Below are positions 8,195 to 20,700 of a DNA stretch of 55,553 nt, one piece after another (position 1 is the first letter of the stretch; the number at the start of each line of letters is the position of its first letter). The notes below the pieces were generated by a model. That model was given only the letters and a program-made list of their open reading frames with translations, was not told the origin of the DNA and did not search any database. The position numbers and the translations under genes are program-made. The DNA is from Bacteroidota bacterium. Lineage in GTDB: Bacteria; Bacteroidota; Bacteroidia; Bacteroidales; F082. The stretch lies in the NCBI GenBank assembly GCA_013203805.1, contig JABMPH010000427.1, positions 1 through 55,553 of the forward strand, in the 5' to 3' direction.

Positions 8195-9460
8195 ATGCAA
8201 AAAATAGATATAAACATAAAATCAGAGATTGGAAAACTAGATGGTGTAATTGTCCATCTACCAGGACCCGAGGTTGAAAACATGACCCCGGAGAATGCCC
8301 AAAGAGCTCTGTATAGTGATATTCTAAACCTTTCCGTAGCACTACCTGAATACAATAATTTTATTGGGGTACTTAAGAAATACACCAATGTGTTTGAAGT
8401 AAGCGATTTGCTTTTTGATGTTATTCAAGATAATGAATACAAAAATGAATTACTACAGCAAATATGTTCGAATGAGCAAAATCACGATGAAGATGTTTGT
8501 GGATTTATTGAAACCATAAATAACAAAGAGCTTGCAGAACAGCTTATTCAGGGTATTGAAATGCAAAAAGATAATCTTACCAGATTTTTGGATAACGAAA
8601 GGTATTGTTTGCATCCTTTACCAAATTTTTTCTTTACCCGCGATGCAAGTTTTTCGGTTGGAAATGAAGTTATGATTAGCAAGATGGCCAATAGGGTGCG
8701 AGATAGAGAAACTCTGATTATGGAAACTATCTTCAAGCATCACCCAATGTTTAAAGCCAAAACTATAAATCCGGTACTCGCATACGATAAAACAGGAAAA
8801 GGAACAATTGAAGGAGGTGATGTTATTATTGCCCGTGAAGATGTAGTACTAATTGGAACAGGTGACAGAACCACAACACAGGGTATTGATTCGGTAATTG
8901 AACATCTTAAAACAAAAGAAGGCACCTACCATTTAATCGTTCAGGAGTTACCTTTTAAACCTGAATCATTTATCCATCTCGATATGCTATTTACATTTCT
9001 TGACAAGGATAAGTGTATGATATTTGAACCATTAATTATTAGTGCGACTAAATATCTTACAATACATATAACTATTGATAATCATAAAGTTATAAGCATT
9101 AAAGAAGAAAAAAATATACTTGTTGCGTTACGTGCATTGGGAATGGATTTAGAACCTGTTTTTTGTGGTGGTTATAGTGATGTAACTATTATGGAGAGGG
9201 AACAATGGCAAAGTGGTGCAAACTTTTTCACTCTTGAACCGGGGAAAGTTATTGGTTATGGAAGAAATACAAATACCATCGAAGCTCTTAGTAGTCATGG
9301 TTTTGACATTGTAAGTGCAAGTGATATTGTTAGTGGAAATGAAAATATTGATGATCATGATAAATTGGTTATTACCATTGTTGGAAATGAGCTTTCCAGA
9401 GGTGGTGGCGGGGCCAGATGTATGACAATGCCTGTATCACGTCAAAAAGTATCATGGTAG
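8195..9460 (+). CDS. arcA: Arginine deiminase
   Basis: A 421-residue guanidino-group-modifying enzyme that converts arginine to citrulline and ammonia. The catalytic landmarks are visible: the opening LDGVIVHLPGPEVENMTP, NFFFTRDASF (FTRD substrate loop), EGGDVII (acid), FIHLDMLFTFLDKDKCMIF (catalytic His-Asp region) and the C-terminal nucleophile Cys in GGGGARCMTMPVSRQ. All are intact. No ornithine carbamoyltransferase, carbamate kinase or antiporter is adjacent, so it is not in a classical arc operon. It may serve acid tolerance or arginine catabolism alone. TAATTTTG at 8183-8190 ends only 4 nt before the ATG, so it is either chance or a nearly leaderless start. Confidence 0.92.
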   Translation: MQKIDINIKSEIGKLDGVIVHLPGPEVENMTPENAQRALYSDILNLSVALPEYNNFIGVLKKYTNVFEVSDLLFDVIQDNEYKNELLQQICSNEQNHDEDVCGFIETINNKELAEQLIQGIEMQKDNLTRFLDNERYCLHPLPNFFFTRDASFSVGNEVMISKMANRVRDRETLIMETIFKHHPMFKAKTINPVLAYDKTGKGTIEGGDVIIAREDVVLIGTGDRTTTQGIDSVIEHLKTKEGTYHLIVQELPFKPESFIHLDMLFTFLDKDKCMIFEPLIISATKYLTIHITIDNHKVISIKEEKNILVALRALGMDLEPVFCGGYSDVTIMEREQWQSGANFFTLEPGKVIGYGRNTNTIEALSSHGFDIVSASDIVSGNENIDDHDKLVITIVGNELSRGGGGARCMTMPVSRQKVSW

Positions 9461-9505
9461 ACAACTCAGTAAAACAGTGGCAACATCCCTAAACAAATAA
9501 CCTCT

Positions 9506-11044
9506 TTGAACACACAAACAATAAGGACATATTACAAATCAAATCCTTTGGGATTAATTATGCTGGTTGGTATCTTTTTCAGATTATTAGCGGCAGTTTT
9601 TTCAAAGGGTTATGGATGGCACGATGATCAGTTTCTAATTATCGAAATTGCCCAGTCGTGGGTTGATGGAATTGATTATTACTCATGGCTTCCATTTGCA
9701 GATGGTTCTAATCCTCCCGAGGGTTTTAGTTTTTTCTATGTCGGGTTACATTATTTACTTTTTAGTTTTTTTGAGTTTATAGGCATATTAGATCCGCAAT
9801 TTAAGATGCTACTAGTAAGACTATTACATGCTTTTTGGTCGATGCTAATAATTTATTATGGTTATAAAATCACTCTTCATCTAAGCAATATAAGCAGTGC
9901 AAATATTGTAGGTTGGATGTTGTCAGTTTTTTGGATATTCCCAATGATAAGTGTACGTAATCTTACTGAATATGTATGTATTCCATTAATCTTATATGGA
10001 CTTTGGATTATTCTAAAATCCAATAAAGACACAAAATTTCTACTTTGGTTTTGGGCTGGAGTTGTACTAGGAATGGCGTTTAATATTCGATTTCAAACGG
10101 CACTAATAATTGGTTCCATAGGACTTGTTATGCTTATTCAAAATAAGTGGAAAGGTGCACTAATAGTTGCTCTTGGAGGTATTACTTCAATAGTTATAAT
10201 ACAGGGAGGCATCGATTACCTTGTTTGGGGAAAACCTTTGGTTCAATTATTTGAATATGTGAACTACAATATGCATAATGCTGCAAAGTATATAGTAAGT
10301 CCTTGGTATACATACATACTCTTCCTCGCCGGTATTCTTATTCCACCCATAAGCATATTTATTATTATTGGATTTTTTAAGCAATGGCGAAAACTCTTAA
10401 TTATCTTTTTACCAATATTGATTTTTCTCATCTTTCACTCATACTATCCCAATAAGCAGGAACGTTTTGTTGTTACCATAATCCCAATGCTAATAATAAT
10501 TGGCATTATTGGATGGCAGCAGTTTAAAGAGGTATATATTAAAAATAAGGTTGTACTTAAATTTATAAGGGGTTCATGGATATTTTTTTGGGTAATAAAT
10601 TTTATTGTGTTAATCCCAATTACTTTAATGTATTCAAAACAGGCCAGGGTCGAGAGCATGACATATATGGCTAAATATGACGACATAAATAATTTTCTCA
10701 TCGAAGATATAAACCAAACAGTACTGCGATTTCCACCACAGTTCTATCTCGAAAATTGGTATGACTATCAAACACTTATGAAGGATGATAGCATTGAAAA
10801 CTTTATTGCTGCTCATTCGATGGAACCAGTTTCGGAGCAACCCGGATTTATACTTTTTTACCAACCTGATAATATTGAACAACGAGTTAGTATCATGAAA
10901 ACCATTTACCCCGAAATTGAATTTGAAACTATAATTGAACCCGGATTTATGGATAGGGTAATGTATTGGTTAAACCCAATTAATGATAATCAAAATATTT
11001 TCATATATCGCAATAAAAAAGTTCTCCCAAACAAAATTGAGTAG
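9506..11044 (+). CDS. GT-C type membrane glycosyltransferase
   Basis: A 512-residue integral membrane protein with about 10 or more hydrophobic segments. After the first membrane helix (LIMLVGIFFRLLAAVFS) it has the luminal acidic motif GYGWHDDQ, the place where GT-C lipid-phosphosugar transferases (GT39/GT22-like) carry their catalytic Asp. The membrane helices are followed by a soluble C-terminal region of about 120 residues. It probably transfers a sugar from a polyprenyl-phosphate donor to a glycan or protein at the periplasmic face. The start is taken as TTG at 9506; the first in-frame ATG encodes the Met at residue 19, inside the first hydrophobic helix, so the upstream TTG is preferred. 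Substrate is unknown. Confidence 0.75.
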   Translation: MNTQTIRTYYKSNPLGLIMLVGIFFRLLAAVFSKGYGWHDDQFLIIEIAQSWVDGIDYYSWLPFADGSNPPEGFSFFYVGLHYLLFSFFEFIGILDPQFKMLLVRLLHAFWSMLIIYYGYKITLHLSNISSANIVGWMLSVFWIFPMISVRNLTEYVCIPLILYGLWIILKSNKDTKFLLWFWAGVVLGMAFNIRFQTALIIGSIGLVMLIQNKWKGALIVALGGITSIVIIQGGIDYLVWGKPLVQLFEYVNYNMHNAAKYIVSPWYTYILFLAGILIPPISIFIIIGFFKQWRKLLIIFLPILIFLIFHSYYPNKQERFVVTIIPMLIIIGIIGWQQFKEVYIKNKVVLKFIRGSWIFFWVINFIVLIPITLMYSKQARVESMTYMAKYDDINNFLIEDINQTVLRFPPQFYLENWYDYQTLMKDDSIENFIAAHSMEPVSEQPGFILFYQPDNIEQRVSIMKTIYPEIEFETIIEPGFMDRVMYWLNPINDNQNIFIYRNKKVLPNKIE

Positions 11045-11180
11045 CTGTTTTGGTTGTCATAACTTTATTTCAATAATACTTGAATAATAATCCGTGATAA
11101 TAATCCAGCTTTTTTCAATCAGTCTGATTATATTTGCATAATTACTGTTTTAATAAACACTTTCTTCCATAAAAGGTATT

Positions 11181-14268
<3,088 letters not shown>

Positions 14269-14300
14269 TTTGCCAATTTAGGGATTATCAACCTTGTAGG

Positions 14301-14996
14301 TCAAAACGAATAAGAAACAGCACCAGAAAAATTTAATACACCAACATGTGCTGATTGTGTTATCACCTTACTATTTCGCTTATACTCGAAGTCAAAAGTT
14401 GAGCCCATATAAGAAGCGTTAAAGTGCACATTGAAGTTTTCATTTATAATCATTTTGACACCTCCGGAAAATAGAAAAGCCACAACCATCTGGTTATTAT
14501 GGGTTTCGTAGTAGTTAACAGTTGAAAAAGCAGTTGTTGTTTTTATATGTGCAGTTGGTTTGTACAGATTACGTAAACCACCCATCATCTTAAATGTTAG
14601 CGAAAAATAATCATTAACTGGAAGATCAAATAAAAAGCCACCAAGCCCTGCAATATCCCTAAATGCCTCAGCATTAGCGCTTACCGAAGTAAAAGCAGGA
14701 CTTTGTTCCATATATGCATTAGCTAATCTTGATTCATCAATGGGATTGACGTTATAATTAAGCATAAAACCAACACCATAGTTCCAATTATAAAAATATG
14801 ATGCTTCTGCTGCAATGTTTGTTCCCACTTTAACATTACTACTTAGGTTTATTCCGTTACCAAGACCAAAATCATATGCTGGAACGGCTACGCCAATTGA
14901 TAACTTTGTCACACCTTTTCGATACCTATACCCCTGAGTATAACTTATCTGCGACAGAAAGGCAATGAATATGAATATTAAAAAGAGTCGTCTCAA
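14301..14996 (-). CDS. Outer membrane beta-barrel protein, unknown function
   Basis: A 231-residue exported protein with a signal peptide (MRRLFLIFIFIAFLSQISYTQ) and alternating hydrophobic/aromatic strands typical of small outer membrane barrels, ending GVLNFSGAVSYSF with the terminal Phe used by the BAM machinery. It converges on ligA across a 32-base gap. The start is well placed because the signal peptide begins at once. No specific family is recognised; function is unknown. Confidence 0.75.
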   Translation of the reverse strand: MRRLFLIFIFIAFLSQISYTQGYRYRKGVTKLSIGVAVPAYDFGLGNGINLSSNVKVGTNIAAEASYFYNWNYGVGFMLNYNVNPIDESRLANAYMEQSPAFTSVSANAEAFRDIAGLGGFLFDLPVNDYFSLTFKMMGGLRNLYKPTAHIKTTTAFSTVNYYETHNNQMVVAFLFSGGVKMIINENFNVHFNASYMGSTFDFEYKRNSKVITQSAHVGVLNFSGAVSYSF

Positions 14997-15051
14997 TTGA
15001 AAATACGATTAAACAGCAATTTACAAAAAAAATAATTACTCTTAAAAAAAA

Positions 15052-16215
15052 TTAAAAATTAAACGCATGTAAAAGCTTTTCCATAGCTACAATAACAATT
15101 GAACTGGGTGCGGCCAGATTTATCCGCTGAAATCCTTCACCACCATCACCAAATATAGGTCCTGCGCTTAACCCTAACCCCGCTTTATTAATTAGAATTT
15201 CTTTTATTTTTTCATCGTCACAACCAGTTCCACGGAAATCAAGCCAAGCCATGTATGTAGCTTCTGCAGGTATTAGCTTTATAGCGCCATCCGTAATATT
15301 CAGAGCATCTTCAACAATTTTAAAATTCGCGCTTACATATTGCATTAGCAAATCAACCCAGCTATCACCATAAGTATAACCGGACTGAGATGCTACCGCA
15401 CCAAAAAGATTACCCATTGATAAGTGAAGATTGTTTACGACCTTTTCAAACTTACGGCGCAAAATTTCGTTAGAAATTATTACAGATGACGTTGCAAGTC
15501 CTGCAATATTAAAGGTTTTACTAGGTGCTACACAGGTAATGGTTATATCTGAAATATCTTCTGATAATGATGCCATGGGAATGTGTTTAAAGCCAGGCAG
15601 TATTAAATCGTTATGAATTTCATCAGATATTATTATTACATTATTTCGAACACAAATTTCGCCAAGTCTAGTAAGTTCATCTTTTGTCCAAACTCTTCCT
15701 ACAGGATTGTGAGGACTCGACAGAAAAAACATGGATGCTTCCTTCGCCTTATCTTCAAAGTCATCAAAATCAATGTAGTATTTACCATTGGATAATAATA
15801 GCTTATTATTTAATAGAACTCTATCATGGTCGGTTACTGCTGTAAAGAATGGGAAATATACAGGAGGCTGTACTATAATTTTATCACCGGGAATTGTGTA
15901 TGCCAATGTAGAGAAATTAAGCGCAGGCACAATTCCGGGGCTGTAAACAATCCACTCAGCTACTATATCCCAGTTATGCCGGCGATATATCCAATTAATT
16001 ATTGACTTGTAATAGGAATCTTCACGAAATGAGTATCCATAAATGGGATGCTTAGCTCTTTCCTTTACTGCATCTCTGATAAAATCAGGAGTCTCAAAAT
16101 CCATATCGGCAACCCACATAGGGAGAACATCATCTTTCCCGAAGAATTTGCTACGCAAATCATATTTAATATTTGCAGTAGCATGTCTATCTATAATTTT
16201 ATCAAAATCATACAT
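15052..16215 (-). CDS. PatB/MalY-type pyridoxal-phosphate C-S lyase
   Basis: A 387-residue fold-type I aminotransferase-like enzyme of the MalY/PatB class, which cleaves cystathionine or cysteine-type C-S bonds. The family opening is clear: DVLPMWVADMDFETPDFI, then HPIYGYSFREDSYY. The PLP-binding region has FLSSPHNPVGRVWT, ISDEIHNDLILPG (Asp contacting the pyridine nitrogen) and the Schiff-base Lys in APSKTFNIAGLATS. The C-terminal Arg for the carboxylate is in GFQRINLA. It is likely involved in sulfur amino-acid turnover. It is the second gene of the minus-strand block and lies downstream of dnaN with a gap of 75 bases. Confidence 0.92.
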   Translation of the reverse strand: MYDFDKIIDRHATANIKYDLRSKFFGKDDVLPMWVADMDFETPDFIRDAVKERAKHPIYGYSFREDSYYKSIINWIYRRHNWDIVAEWIVYSPGIVPALNFSTLAYTIPGDKIIVQPPVYFPFFTAVTDHDRVLLNNKLLLSNGKYYIDFDDFEDKAKEASMFFLSSPHNPVGRVWTKDELTRLGEICVRNNVIIISDEIHNDLILPGFKHIPMASLSEDISDITITCVAPSKTFNIAGLATSSVIISNEILRRKFEKVVNNLHLSMGNLFGAVASQSGYTYGDSWVDLLMQYVSANFKIVEDALNITDGAIKLIPAEATYMAWLDFRGTGCDDEKIKEILINKAGLGLSAGPIFGDGGEGFQRINLAAPSSIVIVAMEKLLHAFNF

Positions 16216-16290
16216 AATAATAACAGGGATTTAGTAAATAATACAACCTGGGAAACTGCCTTTAAGGTAAAATATAGCAGATATTATTCT

Positions 16291-17412
16291 CTATTGAGTT
16301 AGCATTACCGGCATTATTAGCATTAAGATATCTTCCGGATCGTCACCATCACGCTCTGAGATAATAATACCGGCTCGATTAGGTGCTGACAATTCAATAA
16401 TTATACGATCAGGTTCAAGAGTATTAAGCATTTCCTGCATAAATCGGGAGTTGAACCCAATTTCGATATCATCACCTTCATAGCTACAAGTGAGTCGTTC
16501 CTTAGCCTCGCTTGAATAATCTAAATCTTCCGCAGTTAGTAATAATTCCTTTCCTGAGATTTTAAATCTCACCTGATGTGTTGACTTACTTCCAAAAATT
16601 GATACACGACGAATTGCATTAAGTAAGCTCTTTCGGTCGATTGATAAACTATATGGGTTTTGTGTTGGGATAACAGCTTCATAGTTTGGATATTTGCCAT
16701 CTATTAATCTACATATCAGAACAATATCATCAAACTCCAGCTTAATATTTGTATCGTTTATTTCAAGTTTAACAATAACCTCCTCATCTTCAGGCATTAC
16801 ATTTTTAAGATGATTAAGTGGTTTTTTAGGAAGTATTATTGAAATTGGAGACTCAGAACTAAAGTCATTTCTTCTATACCTAACTAGTTTATGGGCATCA
16901 GTAGCTACAAATGTTATACTATCAGAAGCAATTTCGAACAATACACCTGACATAACCGGACGAAGCTCATCATTACCGGTAGCAAATAGTGTTTTATTGA
17001 AAGCATTTACAAGTAATGCTGCGTTTAGTTCGAGAGAAGAAGTATTTTCCATAACAGGAACTTGGGGAAATTCATCACTTTGATGCCCAATCAGTTTATA
17101 TTTCCCTTCGCCTGCAAAAATTTCAATACTGGTATTTGCAACAGAAATAGTAACTGGTAATTCGGGTAACGTCTTCATAATATCCAGCAACATTTTTGCA
17201 GGAATTGCAATAACTCCAGGGCCATCAGCCATATCGGTTGTTAATGTAACCGATATTGTTGTTTCTAAATCAGAAGCCGTTATACGTAACTTATCTTCAC
17301 TAAGTTCAAATAAGAAGTCTTCAAGTATAGGTAGTGTATTATTAGTACCTAAAACTCCACTTACTTTTTGTAATCCTCGTAGTAGTGTTGTACTTGATAT
17401 GATAAATTTCAT
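16291..17412 (-). CDS. dnaN: DNA polymerase III beta sliding clamp
   Basis: A 373-residue DnaN that forms the ring tethering polymerase III to DNA. It begins MKFIISSTTLLRGLQKVSGV and contains LPILEDFLFELSEDKLRITASDLETTIS and DGKYPNYEAVIP, diagnostic of the three-domain clamp, ending MLIMPVML as expected for the C-terminal strand. Length is standard. As in most Bacteroidota it is not next to dnaA. A -7-like TAATTTTG (complement of 17464-17471) lies about 50 bases upstream of the start. Confidence 0.97.
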   Translation of the reverse strand: MKFIISSTTLLRGLQKVSGVLGTNNTLPILEDFLFELSEDKLRITASDLETTISVTLTTDMADGPGVIAIPAKMLLDIMKTLPELPVTISVANTSIEIFAGEGKYKLIGHQSDEFPQVPVMENTSSLELNAALLVNAFNKTLFATGNDELRPVMSGVLFEIASDSITFVATDAHKLVRYRRNDFSSESPISIILPKKPLNHLKNVMPEDEEVIVKLEINDTNIKLEFDDIVLICRLIDGKYPNYEAVIPTQNPYSLSIDRKSLLNAIRRVSIFGSKSTHQVRFKISGKELLLTAEDLDYSSEAKERLTCSYEGDDIEIGFNSRFMQEMLNTLEPDRIIIELSAPNRAGIIISERDGDDPEDILMLIMPVMLTQ

Positions 17413-17719
17413 CGGTAGAAAATGTTAATTATTCTTAGAATCAAATATTCAATTTATTAAAAACAAAATTACAAAATGAACTATTAAGAAACATTGAGGC
17501 ATTTTGTATTTGTCAGTAAAATTATGAAAAAAATCAATATCGACAACCTGTCGTTGAACAACAGTTTTGCACAAAATATTTATACAAAGCGCTATACGTT
17601 ATACGTTAATTGTTATAAGTTATTTGCTATTACTCATTGCCAAGCTATTACAATTATTGATTTTAAGATCAACATCTTATAACATATAACTCCATACAAA
17701 TTTCTATTTAAAGATAACT
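17413..17719. other. Intergenic region between dnaN and the 1494-residue gene
   Basis: About 300 bases without a convincing gene. The middle holds a microsatellite-like stretch (TATACGTTATACGTTA near 17593-17608, then TTGTTATAAGTTATTTGC). Short frames on the plus strand lack protein character. The 5' part probably carries the dnaN promoter. Confidence 0.5.
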
Positions 17720-20700
17720 CTATTTACGTTCAATGTTCTCCATTTTCCTAACAAAATCAATGCTTTTTCTGCGTGTAGATGTTACGAACTCGTAATAATC
17801 TGTGTCGCTTTCGGGATTAAGAATTCTTTTTTCGGGCTTGATTAGTTCAATTCGTTCGTTGAAAGCATTATCAGATGATAGCACTTGCATTATACCATTC
17901 TTATAATTTAGATAATACCAAGTAGACGCTGTTGGTTGAAGATATATTGAAATGGAACTACCAGTATTCCCCTTTTCAATTTGCACCCAACCATCAATAT
18001 ATTTATTAACAACATTTCCACCAAGATATCCAATCCCTATTTTTCCTTTTGAGATAAATGACCTTGTATATATATCCCAATACAATCTTAGGTCATTGAA
18101 AATTATTTTATGACTGAGCTGTTCAGGCATTTTTTTCATCTGACCATATAAAGCAATGTCTGTAATATGTCGTTCGGCAACATCGTAAGTTAGGTTTTTA
18201 CGTAAAAACATCGGAAATAACCCTTCTGCCAAACTTCCTCCATCGTTGTTTGTTAACCTCAGACTATCACTTATCATATCCAAAGCTTTTTCATCAAAAT
18301 AAAAATCAAGTAATAATGCTGTGTTAATATATGTTGAATCATTAATAATCAAGTGTTCAAAGGTTCCCGATGATTTCACAGTCATCATATTAATATCCAA
18401 TCCTAAATTGAAGTTACCATCTCCCTTAAGTACGCATCTTGTATTATCAAGTGTAACAAAATTATTTTGAAAGTTATTACTAGAAAACCTTTGTGAAGTT
18501 CCTACAGAAAACGCCCCGTTAACCGTATCGAATATCATTTGGCCAGTGGCATTAACTAATAATATATCCGAGGCATTTTTGACTGGTTCAAGAATCATTG
18601 GATAGTATCTTCGGTATTGGTCAGAGTATGCAAGTCCAAAATACGCAGGTCGACCGTCGGCGGTGTGTGAGTTGGTTGTAACATCAAAATAAATATGCTT
18701 ATTATCCAGTATCTGATTAAAGGCAACCCAATTATCAACATTGGCTACACATTTCTCATTTAATTTGTATCCGCCATTAAATCTTAGTTTCTTTCTTGTA
18801 GCCAACATACTAACCTCACCCCTAAAGAAATATTCGGGGCTAAGGAAGAAAATCTCCTCTTCAGGTATCTGACCAAATCCTGTTGTTACTCCTTCGGTAT
18901 TTGGGGATATGCTGCTCAAATATATTGGTTGTTTCATATTATTTCTATCTGAATAATCAATCCAGCCTACTGCCGTATAATGATTTTTATTAAAAATATT
19001 TACTTCAGCATCATAAATACTATGGTAAGCCTCCACCGTATCTACAATTAAAAGTGCATTATTAAGAGTTTGAAGTTTTGCTCCTCTAAGAATTTTAACT
19101 GTTTCGTTACTGGGGAAAATCGCAGCGTCGGCTACCTTAACAAATTTAACCTTCTCTACATCAATTGTATAATCATTCAAGTTATAGGTAGCATTACCGG
19201 CAAAAAATCTTAGAGAATCTTTTTTGTCAACTATCGATATAAACTCAGGACCGCTTAGATTGTAATCGATAAGTTCGAGCATATTCAATGTATCTAATCC
19301 CACATAATCATCCTTAAGGTTACTGCTTAACAGTAATTTATCTTCATTCATAATCCATTCTACTTCGTCAAGAGTCGAAATATATCGGTTGAATGGGAAT
19401 TCAATAAATGAATTATCATGAATATTAGTAAACCATCCCAATTGCTGTTCAAAATCAATCTTGGCAAAATAATCTCGTACATCTAATATTAATGAGTCAT
19501 TTTCACTATTCTTTAAAAAGAAATCAGCTGTATCAGCAGTTAGCTCGCTATATTTAAATGTGATTGTATTTGAAACTATTTCCGACTGATCGAAAATGAA
19601 TGATCCATCGCCTTGCATAAAATCAGGGTTTAACGACAAAGTGCCTTCTAGCCAAGAGTTTTCATAAACAATAAATGGCGAACTGCTATTTACTGTCATA
19701 ATATTTGTATCGATAGCCCATTGTATGCTTACAGTATCACCTTGGGCAGATGGAAAGTCATACTTATCAGGACTTTTTTCAACACGAAAGTCGTTACTAA
19801 TTCCAATTAAAGAATCGGGATAAAAGGTGAAATCGGTGGATGATGAATGCGAAGTTAAATAGTCAAGATTACCATCGCCTTTGAACCCATTATTACTCAA
19901 TGATATAGTGGAATTAAAACTACCCAACCCACCATACATTTCATATCCTGAGCTACCAGTACTATGGCTAAAGCCAAGCGAATAATCAGGCATAACCACC
20001 AGAGGTTCGTTAATCATCGGAAATATCCCTGCCGAAGTTAGATTTCCCTCAAATGCCAGACCCTCTGTTGAAAAGCTTGAGATACTATCAAATACAAAAG
20101 GATCAACGGAATAATAAAAATTCTCAGGGATCAATGTACTATCCTGTATCAACTTTTCATTAAAATAAACATAGCTTACATCGTTACTCACAAAAATGGG
20201 GTATTGTTCAAACTTTTTCAATCCTGACTTATTATGAGGCATATCTATGTATATACTACCTACCATATCTTCAATAACATTTTTAACCTTAACAAGTGAG
20301 TCAATCTTACGAATTGAGTCGGTATAGTAAACCTGGAATGCCAATGAATCTACATAATTCATTTTAAGCATAAAGCTATCATAAATGAATGTACTGTTAC
20401 GTGAGTAAAAATCAAGTAACCCCATGTGAACTTTTCCATCGAACGTAAAATTTCTATTTTTCTTAAAGGAAATAGTTTTGTCATACGGGTAAATATAAAC
20501 TTCCTGTGAATCACTTATACTTACTTCAGGAACACCATTAACATTAAGCTCCAAAGTATTAAGGTTAATGGAGGCATTTGGTTTTCCATCAACACTTGAT
20601 GTTAGCTTTATAACATCATAATCAATAATCCCACCTTTTGCTTCCAAAAAATACTTAAATCTATCTTTTACAACTGCTCTACCTGTTCTGGAATTATAAA

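Noticed and set aside
17494-17682. Plus-strand frame of 62 codons between dnaN and the large gene
   Set aside because: It runs through microsatellite-like sequence, has no ribosome-binding site and the peptide looks random.
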